Shown: piece after piece, positions 1 through 6,831 of the stretch
Position numbering within the stretch: position 1 is the stretch's first letter
How the letters are laid out: every line of letters begins with the position of its first letter
Assembly: GCA_964619685.1 (NCBI GenBank)
Contig: CAZUET010000032.1
Span: 1-15,204, forward strand
DNA from: RUG14300 sp964619685
GTDB lineage: Bacteria; Bacillota; Clostridia; Christensenellales; CAG-1252
DNA: 15,204 nucleotides
Reading direction: 5' to 3'
Translations under genes and position numbers: made by a program
The notes under the pieces: model-generated
Told to the model about the DNA's origin: nothing
What the model saw: only the letters and a program-made list of their open reading frames with translations
Databases searched by the model: none

Positions 1-21
1 TTTTTTAAGGACCAACAATGA

Positions 22-1926
22 ATGAAAAAAGTATTATTAATCACTTTATGTATAATGATAGTCTTGTCCTTTACGGCTTGCACGATCTTCAATCAAAATA
101 GCGGAAGCTCGAATACGCCCGCTGGAAATGTCGAGCCGACCCCTACGCCAACGCCGAAGCCTATTCCAACACCCGATCCCACGCCAAATCCCGAGCCAAA
201 TCCCGATCCCGAACCGACACCAACGCCAGACCCTATCCCCGAGCCCGAACCGACCGACGAGAATGAATTATTTAGTGCGTTATTCAGTAAGGAAAACCAT
301 ATCGCTGTTCGCCTTGATATGTCTGAAAAGGAAATGCTTAAGCTCGAAAATGATCATAAAACATACTCGTCCAAAGGCTCTAAGTCACCTATCTATAGAA
401 TGGCAGACCTATATATCACTATCACAACCCCGAACGGGACTCCCTCCGAATATAAGATCAATCAAGTAGGTGTGAGAATGAAAGGTAATACATCGAGAAC
501 GAGTTTTTACAGCGAAAATGAGGGAATGTATAACCTTATCCACTTCAAAATCGACTTCGGTGAGACCTTTGACGATGAAGAATACTACGGTGATGACGCT
601 ATCGTTTGGGAAAGCAATGACCTTAGAAAGGAAAGAAAAAATAGAACCTTCGCTACTCTCGAAAAGCTCGAGCTTAAATGGAATCGCAACTTCGATACCA
701 CTTATATTAGAGAGGGATATGCATTCGATTTCTACCGTGAGGCAGGTATTATCGTTCCGCATACAAACCTTGCAAGCGTGGATGTCAATAAAGACCATGC
801 AGGCGTTTGGGTAATGTATGAGCCTATCGATGATGTCTTTCTCGAAAAGAATTTGCCCGAAGAAGCTTTAGGCGGTGACCTATATAAACTCGGGTGGACA
901 AATGAATGTGCGACCTTTACATCGTTCACATCTTACGGCGTTGAAGATGAGGACAAAGGTCAATTCTTTGTGTATGACCTTAAGACCAATAAGAAAAAAA
1001 GTGACCATTCAAGTCTTAAAAACCTGATCGACGTTCTCAATTCAAATGACCTTACTAAGGAAAAATTTGAATCGGTAGTTGACAGTCAATACTTTATCGC
1101 TTACGCTGCGGCATCCTTTATCATCGGTAATCCCGATGACCTTCGCAACAATTATAATAATACCTATATTTATTTCCGCAAGGATAACGGTAAAATGATA
1201 CTTATCCCGCATGACTTAGACCGTGTATTCGGCATCAATGTTTGGAATCCTTATGGCACTGGTAATGTGAGCGAGAGCCCTTTCCATTCACACAATGTTT
1301 GCGGAGAACAAAGAAGTCCTCTTTTTAATAAGACCATTCAAAATGGCGGATTTCTTACAAATGAGTTTGCATCAGAGCTACAAAAGCTAAGCACTAATAA
1401 AATGCTCGATCCCAATAATTTTGAGATTGAGTATAGAAAGGCTTACTCACTGTATAGTGATGAAGCTAAGCCCTCAAAAGACTATAGAAATGCATCGAAA
1501 AATTCTTTTTACTTCGATCTTAAAAAAACCTGTAAGCCGAATGAAAGCAACAATATGTCGTTCAAAGACTATATGACCGCAAAACTCGAAAACCTCTCTA
1601 AACACATTTCAGAGACCGGAAGACCTATTACCAATTACCAATTATTCATAAGAGGTGACTTTAACGGTTGGAATACAAACAACGATTATAAAATGACAAA
1701 GGTTGAAGACGGCATTTATTCATTCGAGCTGTCAAAAAATCACGATATGACTTTTAAGGTCTATGTCAGCGATACCAATGAATGGTACGGTGCTACATTT
1801 ATTGACGAAGGCTGTACCGTCGAATATGAGTCGGTATCAGATAATAAGGATATCAAACTCAAAGGCGGTAATTACACGGTATATTTCTATATCGAAACAA
1901 ACACCATTACCATTGTTAAGAAGTAA
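22..1926 (+). CDS. CotH-kinase-like surface lipoprotein with Pro-rich linker and C-terminal carbohydrate-binding-like module
   Basis: This 634-residue protein starts with a lipoprotein signal peptide (KK, a hydrophobic core, then FTAC with the lipidated Cys at residue 20), so it should be anchored on the outer face of the membrane. Residues about 39-77 are a Pro-rich spacer of PTP, PDP and PEP repeats. Residues about 90-530 resemble the CotH kinase family: VRMKGNTSRT near 151, a Tyr/Asp-rich middle, NPDDLRNNYNN near 370, and the acidic metal-site motif IPHDLDRVFG near 395-404. Residues about 538-634 form a separate beta-rich module (RGDFNGW near 544, W588) that resembles starch-binding or CBM48/E-set domains. 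CotH of Bacillus is an atypical protein kinase of the spore coat; the substrate here is unknown. The ATG at 22 follows AAGGA at 7-11. A second CotH-like lipoprotein lies at 12498-14054. The family call is fairly secure; the function of the C-terminal module is inferred. Confidence 0.8.
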   Translation: MKKVLLITLCIMIVLSFTACTIFNQNSGSSNTPAGNVEPTPTPTPKPIPTPDPTPNPEPNPDPEPTPTPDPIPEPEPTDENELFSALFSKENHIAVRLDMSEKEMLKLENDHKTYSSKGSKSPIYRMADLYITITTPNGTPSEYKINQVGVRMKGNTSRTSFYSENEGMYNLIHFKIDFGETFDDEEYYGDDAIVWESNDLRKERKNRTFATLEKLELKWNRNFDTTYIREGYAFDFYREAGIIVPHTNLASVDVNKDHAGVWVMYEPIDDVFLEKNLPEEALGGDLYKLGWTNECATFTSFTSYGVEDEDKGQFFVYDLKTNKKKSDHSSLKNLIDVLNSNDLTKEKFESVVDSQYFIAYAAASFIIGNPDDLRNNYNNTYIYFRKDNGKMILIPHDLDRVFGINVWNPYGTGNVSESPFHSHNVCGEQRSPLFNKTIQNGGFLTNEFASELQKLSTNKMLDPNNFEIEYRKAYSLYSDEAKPSKDYRNASKNSFYFDLKKTCKPNESNNMSFKDYMTAKLENLSKHISETGRPITNYQLFIRGDFNGWNTNNDYKMTKVEDGIYSFELSKNHDMTFKVYVSDTNEWYGATFIDEGCTVEYESVSDNKDIKLKGGNYTVYFYIETNTITIVKK

Positions 1927-2064
1927 CAATTCATCATTATGAATCAATAGCATCCATTATATTTGATGCCTAATTATGGGCAAATAGCCGAAATGTAGTG
2001 ATTGCTATTGATTTTTTTTATAAAATATGGTAAAATATCTTTAATCTATATATTTGGAGACGCT
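1927..2064. other. Intergenic region between CotH-like gene and MDR gene
   Basis: These 138 bases contain the promoter of the downstream unit. There is no convincing terminator for the CotH-like gene: a 6-bp hairpin at 1929-1944 (ATTCAT/ATGAAT) lacks a T-tract, so some readthrough into the next genes is possible. Confidence 0.5.
2008..2036 (+). promoter_or_regulatory. Predicted sigma-A promoter for the MDR-trmB unit
   Basis: The -35 box TTGATT (2008-2013) is separated by exactly 17 bases, including a T-run, from the -10 box TAAAAT (2031-2036). Transcription would begin near 2043, giving a leader of about 22 bases that contains the GGAGA ribosome binding site (2056-2060). Confidence 0.6.
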
Positions 2065-3027
2065 ATGAAAACTTTCGTTATTGACTCGCCGAGAAATCTC
2101 GTAGTCGAGGAGCAACCTCTTAAATTATTGGAAAGCACCGTTAAGGTCAAAATTACTCGTGCCCTGATATCCGAAACCGATCTCGCTCTTTACGCCGGTA
2201 AGGATTTAGATAAGCTTCCCGTCGTTCCTTGTAGAATTGCTACAGGACTCGTAAGCGAAGCATCTGATACATCGGTTTTTCATAAGGGTGAAAGGGTCCT
2301 TTTGTCACCATACCTTGCCGATAAAATCCATGGCTTTACCTGTAACGGCTTCTTGCGTGACTATGCTATCGTACCTGAGGAATATCTTATCTCTCTTCCC
2401 GAGGGCATTAGCGACGATGAGGGCGTGCTTGCAGACTATGTCGCATTGGCAACCGAATGCTTGAATGTAGTCGATATCAAAAAGCATGAATATATCGTCA
2501 TTTTAGGTACAGGCACCTTTTCGCTTATACTTGCTCAGCTCGCATCATATTATAGATCAATCCCTATACTTGTCGGTAAAAACGAAGAACATTTGGAATT
2601 CGCCGAAAATATGGGCATTAGTTATAGAATCAATAGTGAGAAACAAGATGTTCAACAGCGTATAATGGAGATTACGAGCGGTTTAATGGCTAACTGCACC
2701 GTTTTTGAATGTGTACAGGGTATCAACCCTCAATATGCTCTTACATTGACGGCAGAAGGCGGAAATGTATGTGTAGCAGGCTTTTCAGCTTATACAAGTA
2801 GACTGTCTATAGATATGCGTAGCATCCTTAATAAGGGGCTTAAGGTCATTGGCGTTACAAACGGTAAGGATAGCCTTATGTCTGCTATTAATTTGCTTGC
2901 AAATAAAGTAATCGATGTGGACGGCCTTGTTCAAAATACGGTTGATTTTGACCGTTCTCCAGAGGTTTTCGATCAAATGTGCGACAGTGACGAGGACTCT
3001 AAGGATATTTATGTACGTATAGATTAA
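2065..3027 (+). CDS. Medium-chain dehydrogenase/reductase (MDR) family protein lacking zinc ligands
   Basis: The ATG at 2065 is preferred because GGAGA lies 4 bases upstream. The in-frame TTG... start at 2002 would fall inside the predicted promoter. The 320-residue product has the MDR layout: an N-terminal GroES-like part (about 1-110, with SETDLALYAG at 36-45) and a Rossmann nucleotide-binding half from about 140 (ILGTGTFS at 146-153). The catalytic zinc Cys that normally precedes the SD/TD step is Ser36. The usual GHE motif is replaced by CRIATG at 56-61. The four-Cys structural zinc loop is absent, and the last Gly of the GxGxxG motif is Ser153. It therefore appears zinc-free and may be a quinone-oxidoreductase-like enzyme or a non-catalytic relative. 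Its stop is 4 bases before the trmB-like start, so the two are cotranscribed. Substrate unknown. Confidence 0.72.
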   Translation: MKTFVIDSPRNLVVEEQPLKLLESTVKVKITRALISETDLALYAGKDLDKLPVVPCRIATGLVSEASDTSVFHKGERVLLSPYLADKIHGFTCNGFLRDYAIVPEEYLISLPEGISDDEGVLADYVALATECLNVVDIKKHEYIVILGTGTFSLILAQLASYYRSIPILVGKNEEHLEFAENMGISYRINSEKQDVQQRIMEITSGLMANCTVFECVQGINPQYALTLTAEGGNVCVAGFSAYTSRLSIDMRSILNKGLKVIGVTNGKDSLMSAINLLANKVIDVDGLVQNTVDFDRSPEVFDQMCDSDEDSKDIYVRID

Positions 3028-3031
3028 TGCT

Positions 3032-3703
3032 ATGAGAATGCGTCGTAAGAAAAACCTATATATTAGGCAAGAATGTTGCCGTCCTTATCTACTCGAAGCA
3101 GATACAGAGTGCTTAGATGCAAGGCAAGCAATAGAAGATAAGCATTATGTGGATATTTCATCATTCGACACCAATAAACCATTAGTTTTGGAGCTTGGAT
3201 GCGGAAAGGGAAGGCATGCCATAACATATGCAACTCGCAATAAGGAATGTAACTATTTGGCGGTAGAAAAACTGACAAATGTAATTATTGCAGGTGCTGA
3301 ATATGCAAAGGACAATCAAATAGAAAACCTTCGATTTTTATGCACAAGTGCCGAATACCTACCGAGGTTTTTGCCAGACCATTCGATAGATAAGATTATC
3401 ATTAATTTTCCTTGTCCCTTTCATAAAGAGAGCTATCACGAAAAGCGTATGACCGACAAAAGGTTTTTAGCGGTTTATGATACCCTTCTCAAACAAAACG
3501 GTACCATATCTCTAAAGACAGATAATAAAAGAATGTTTGCATACAGTATCGAGCAAATGTCACAATACGGATTTGTGCTTGATAATGTCACGCTCGACCT
3601 ACATAATTCACCCTATGCCGAGGATAACATAATCACCGAGTATGAACAAAAATTCCTCGACGAAGGCCTACCCATATTAAGCCTTAGAGCAAGAAAAAGA
3701 TAA
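3032..3703 (+). CDS. TrmB-like tRNA (guanine-N7)-methyltransferase, divergent
   Basis: This 223-residue protein has the features of TrmB, which transfers a methyl group from S-adenosylmethionine to N7 of G46 in tRNA in the cytoplasm. Visible motifs are the basic N-terminus MRMRRK, SAM motif I LELGCGKGRH (53-62), AVEK (77-80), NFPCPFHKESYHEKR (125-139), LKTDN (161-165) and the C-terminal TEYEQKF (202-208). Length and motif order fit the family. In standard TrmB the central motif reads (S)DPWPKxRHxKRR; here the conserved catalytic Asp position is Cys127 and the Trp is Phe, so activity may be altered. The start has no clear Shine-Dalgarno and lies 4 bases after the MDR stop, suggesting translational coupling. 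ATG at 3038 is an alternative start. A strong terminator follows. Confidence 0.82.
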   Translation: MRMRRKKNLYIRQECCRPYLLEADTECLDARQAIEDKHYVDISSFDTNKPLVLELGCGKGRHAITYATRNKECNYLAVEKLTNVIIAGAEYAKDNQIENLRFLCTSAEYLPRFLPDHSIDKIIINFPCPFHKESYHEKRMTDKRFLAVYDTLLKQNGTISLKTDNKRMFAYSIEQMSQYGFVLDNVTLDLHNSPYAEDNIITEYEQKFLDEGLPILSLRARKR

Positions 3704-3712
3704 TCATTCCAC

Positions 3713-3746
3713 AGATTGTAGACGATTTGTTTGCAATCTTTTTTTT
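3713..3746 (+). terminator. Rho-independent terminator after the trmB-like gene
   Basis: The arms AGATTGTAGAC (3713-3723) and GTTTGCAATCT (3729-3739) pair along all 11 positions with two G-T wobbles. They enclose a 5-base loop and are followed by a run of T (3740-3746). It begins 10 bases after the stop codon. Confidence 0.88.
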
Positions 3747-3791
3747 CACGCCGTGTTTTTATGTAGCATTAGATACCAACACTATCGTGAA

Positions 3792-3905
3792 TCGTCCACA
3801 AGATATCAAACGACTGTACCACTTCCGTCCAAGATACTGCAAGACTATGTCTTGCACTGCGTTGCAGTTCGACTACGCTTACGCTCCGCTCAGTATGACA
3901 GGACG
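3792..3905 (+). repeat. 114-bp dispersed repeat, copy 1
   Basis: It matches 14170-14283 at 112 of 114 positions (differences at 3798 and 3855) in the same orientation. It contains two small hairpins, CAAGAC-TAT-GTCTTG and GCACTGC-GTT-GCAGTTC. The second has one mismatched pair in this copy. It ends in CTCAGTATGACAGGACG. It encodes no protein and resembles the intergenic palindromic (REP/MITE-like) elements common in bacteria. Confidence 0.9.
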
Positions 3906-3938
3906 AAGAAAAGTTTAACAGCGAAAGAATAACTGCTC

Positions 3939-4011
3939 ATTATAACAGGGCACTATTGGCTTCTTTGAATTCCGCTTGGTATGGCACTATTGAAGTAAAC
4001 ATTGTTATAAT
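3939..4011. repeat. Short inverted repeat pair with internal direct repeat
   Basis: ATTATAACA at 3939-3947 is the exact reverse complement of TGTTATAAT at 4003-4011. Between them GGCACTATTG occurs twice in direct orientation (3949-3958 and 3983-3992). It could be a remnant of a small insertion or simply AT-rich chance similarity; no target duplication is evident. Confidence 0.4.
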
Positions 4012-4024
4012 TGAATCTAAATAT

Positions 4025-4065
4025 AAAAAAAGGCCTAAATCAGGAGGAGAACCTGATCTAAGCCT
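4025..4065 (-). terminator. Rho-independent terminator of the MoxR/VWA operon
   Basis: Read on the minus strand, a hairpin with 14-base arms (4052-4065 and 4031-4044, two mismatches, 7-base loop) is followed directly by seven T (plus-strand A at 4025-4031). It lies about 36 bases after the last gene of the operon. Confidence 0.9.
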
Positions 4066-4101
4066 ATGAGGGGGAGAAATGTTTTGGCAATTAAACATCT
4101 T

Positions 4102-6831
4102 TTAACTATTATTATCTGCGTTCTTTTTTTCTTTATATGCTTTTATTATCTCGTGAGGCCATCTAAACTTGAACTTACGAACAGCAATATCTAATAAAAA
4201 CATCACAATTAATATAATTGTCAACGGAATCAGCGGATTATAATCATTAGTAACTGTTAGAGTTTCGGCTGTAAACAACGGAGAATCTACGTTTAACAAT
4301 CCACCATTACCTTTGCTCGTAACTTCGGAAAGCACCACATAACCTTCGCTAACATCTCTAAATGCATCATACTCATAAGAATACGAAAATGCTCTATGTA
4401 TTGTTTGATATGCGACTCTGTTTCCATTTCCGTCGAACTCTTCTAAGGTTATGGTATAAATACCAAACGTTGGAGTAGAGATTCTACCACGGTATCCTGT
4501 ACTGTCAACTGATAACATATATTTATCGGTATTACCGTTAGGAGCCACTACAGTCACATTCATAGAGTGCCCGTTGAGAACTTCACGATTCACTGTAAGC
4601 AACGGAGAATAGTTACCATCGCCGAATTCAATGTCCATTTCATCCTCTTGAGGTGACATTCTCTGAATGATATTAAGCAAAAAGGTCTTTTCATTTTTTG
4701 CAGAATTTAGCAAATATCCGCTTGCCCAGTCACCGCCTAAGTCACTCATAAAGCTTCCAACATAGCCTGCACCGTAATTCCATTCTGCATACAAAGGTGT
4801 ATCACCTATAGTAAACGGTACGGTTGCATCAAGTTTAGCTTTAGAGGTAATATATCCATTGACTTTTTTTAGCTTTTCAACATTCGCAATAACGGAAGAA
4901 TAGTCCTTTATTTCAGGTCTACCACCCTTATTATTTACAAGATCTCGCTTAGATAGTTCGGTTTCTTGGCGCATAACATCGGGAAGCTGATTACCGTATT
5001 CTACAAAATAACAGTTACCGCCACCCTTTTGAGCCATGTCCTTTACTGCATTCTCCAACACACCAATGTCGTTCATATCGTCAATTGGAATTCCGTTTAT
5101 AGTTTGTCCTGCACCCTTGGGGTCATAAATTGCCACGGTCGATACCGTTATTCCTCTCGAAGACATACTTTCGAGTGTTGCACCGTAATTAGTATCTTGA
5201 GGCTTACCGTCGGTAAGGAATATAACGTGTTGTTTATCGGCATTATTCTTTGAATTAAACAATTCTGTTTGTGCTGCGGTCAAGCCAAGGTTATATTGAG
5301 TACCGGATGCACCTGTCGGAGCTTGCAAATCGTCAATTATATCCATAATATCGTCTCTACTCGTTGCAGGACTTATAGGAACGATTATATTAGAAGTCTT
5401 ATTAAACCAAGCGACACCTACATAATCAGTATCACGCAAGGTATCGAGACAAGCTTCTATACCTTCCTTAGCATACTCTAAACGAGTTCTATAATCAGGA
5501 CCTGAAGTAGACATATACTTACCCATACTATTTGACAAGTCAAGCACTATCATAACCTCTAAGATAGGCTCATCCTCCTCGGTAAGCGTTACAGGAAGAA
5601 GGCTTTCGAATGCCGTATCAATCATATTACCCATAGCATATGTATTTGTACCGCCTGTTGTAAATAATCCACCGCCGTAGTCATACACATAGGATTCAAG
5701 CACTTCATCATAGTTTGGATAAGGAAAGTCTGCAATATCAACATTCATAAGTATTACACGAGAATACTCATTGAGCTTATACACGTCCTCGGGAACATTT
5801 TCGGGCGATACAACAGTTACATCATAATCGGCACCCTCAATAAGAGTTTTCAATTTACTCGATTGAGTACCGGTTCCGTCAACTATCAAAACTCTATCTG
5901 ATGCTGCAATATATGCATAGGCACAGGCTATATTATTTTCACTATAAGTATCGCTTCCGACCTCTATTTTAGCTGTTATTTCGTGTAGACCGGATGAGGT
6001 GAATGTATATGAAAATCCTATTTTCTCCAATCCACCGTTAACTGTTAAAGTTTTTGCGACCCATTCGGTACCATTATCGCTGACAGTTAATCGAACATTG
6101 TCCTTACCTGTACTTCTAAGATATACCGAAACATCGGTAAGTCCACCAACGGAGGCGTTTTTACCAACTTCAATGCGCTCTAACTGAACCTCGTTTTCTA
6201 CTTCCGTTACAGGAAAATAAACAGCAAATATACTAATGCCTTCTTCGGCTATAGACTTTGCAACAGTCGAGGCTTCACCATCCGTTTCAAGTCCGTCAGA
6301 CAAGAGTATCAGTCTTGCGTTACGCTTTTCCTTTAACAGCCCTTTGGCATAGTTTAGTGCCGATTCAATATCGGTAGCAGAACCATCTGCTGCCTTTGTA
6401 TTCTTTACATAGCTTTCATATACACTGCTCGGATTGGAATCAATATCGGCTACACGAATTTGGTCACGACCAAACAATACAACTCCAATATTAAAATTCG
6501 AAGCATCCTCTTCGGCTAAAATACTTTCTATATATTGATCAACACGCCGTTTAGAGCTTTCACTACTATCCGAAGCATCAACTACTATCACGGTATCGAA
6601 GGTAGTAAGCACTTTTTCGCTGTGGAAAGAAAGTCCACTAAGTAATAGAACTCCAATAGTTACGATAGTTAGATGCAAAGCTAACGAAATAACACGATTT
6701 CTTGTTCGTCTGTGCGATTTTGGTAAACGAAAATAAGGCAAAAGGGACAAAACGACCAATGGAATCAATAGGAAGAGCCACCATGGGTTTGCGAATTTTA
6801 TTTGTACAACACTCAAATTAAAATTGTTCAT
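4102..6831 (-). CDS. Membrane protein with two VWA domains flanking a glutamine-amidotransferase-like domain
   Basis: The ATG at 6831 is preferred: GGGGGT lies 9 bases upstream, and the product starts MNNFNLSV. An in-frame TTG at 6852 would add 7 residues. The 909-residue product has two N-terminal membrane segments (about 17-33 and 47-67, joined by an Arg/Lys-rich loop). VWA domain 1 starts near 78 (MIDAS motif DASDS at 85-89, LLSDG near 176). A Rossmann-like GATase/DJ-1-type domain covers about 310-415 (VLIVDG, then GGGLFTTGG), and VWA domain 2 starts near 425 (MIDAS DLSNS at 431-435, FLTDGKPQD). A beta-rich region follows, then a final membrane segment (about 866-884) and a basic tail. The positive loops predict that nearly 800 residues face outside. 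The GATase-like part shows no nucleophile Cys at the expected turn. The start overlaps the upstream gene by 14 bases. It is probably a partner of the MoxR ATPase of the same operon; its exact role is unknown. Confidence 0.85.
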   Translation of the reverse strand: MNNFNLSVVQIKFANPWWLFLLIPLVVLSLLPYFRLPKSHRRTRNRVISLALHLTIVTIGVLLLSGLSFHSEKVLTTFDTVIVVDASDSSESSKRRVDQYIESILAEEDASNFNIGVVLFGRDQIRVADIDSNPSSVYESYVKNTKAADGSATDIESALNYAKGLLKEKRNARLILLSDGLETDGEASTVAKSIAEEGISIFAVYFPVTEVENEVQLERIEVGKNASVGGLTDVSVYLRSTGKDNVRLTVSDNGTEWVAKTLTVNGGLEKIGFSYTFTSSGLHEITAKIEVGSDTYSENNIACAYAYIAASDRVLIVDGTGTQSSKLKTLIEGADYDVTVVSPENVPEDVYKLNEYSRVILMNVDIADFPYPNYDEVLESYVYDYGGGLFTTGGTNTYAMGNMIDTAFESLLPVTLTEEDEPILEVMIVLDLSNSMGKYMSTSGPDYRTRLEYAKEGIEACLDTLRDTDYVGVAWFNKTSNIIVPISPATSRDDIMDIIDDLQAPTGASGTQYNLGLTAAQTELFNSKNNADKQHVIFLTDGKPQDTNYGATLESMSSRGITVSTVAIYDPKGAGQTINGIPIDDMNDIGVLENAVKDMAQKGGGNCYFVEYGNQLPDVMRQETELSKRDLVNNKGGRPEIKDYSSVIANVEKLKKVNGYITSKAKLDATVPFTIGDTPLYAEWNYGAGYVGSFMSDLGGDWASGYLLNSAKNEKTFLLNIIQRMSPQEDEMDIEFGDGNYSPLLTVNREVLNGHSMNVTVVAPNGNTDKYMLSVDSTGYRGRISTPTFGIYTITLEEFDGNGNRVAYQTIHRAFSYSYEYDAFRDVSEGYVVLSEVTSKGNGGLLNVDSPLFTAETLTVTNDYNPLIPLTIILIVMFLLDIAVRKFKFRWPHEIIKAYKEKKNADNNS

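Larger units (their letters stand above)
3704..4101. other. Intergenic region between converging transcription units
   Basis: This 398-base stretch holds the trmB terminator, one copy of a 114-bp repeat (3792-3905), a pair of 9-base inverted repeats (3939-3947 and 4003-4011) and the terminator of the minus-strand operon. The small open frame across 3727-3918 lies over the repeat and looks non-coding. Confidence 0.7.

Noticed and set aside
1..6. T-run at the window edge as the end of an upstream terminator
   Set aside because: The preceding stem is outside the window, so it cannot be judged.
1929..1944. Hairpin ATTCAT/ATGAAT after the first CotH-like gene
   Set aside because: Only a 6-bp AT-rich stem and no T-tract, so it is not called a terminator.
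2002..2064. Upstream start adding 21 residues to the MDR protein
   Set aside because: This segment contains the -35 and -10 boxes and the ribosome binding site for the ATG at 2065.
3727..3918. Plus-strand 63-residue open frame
   Set aside because: It starts inside the trmB terminator and runs through repeat copy 1; not a plausible gene.
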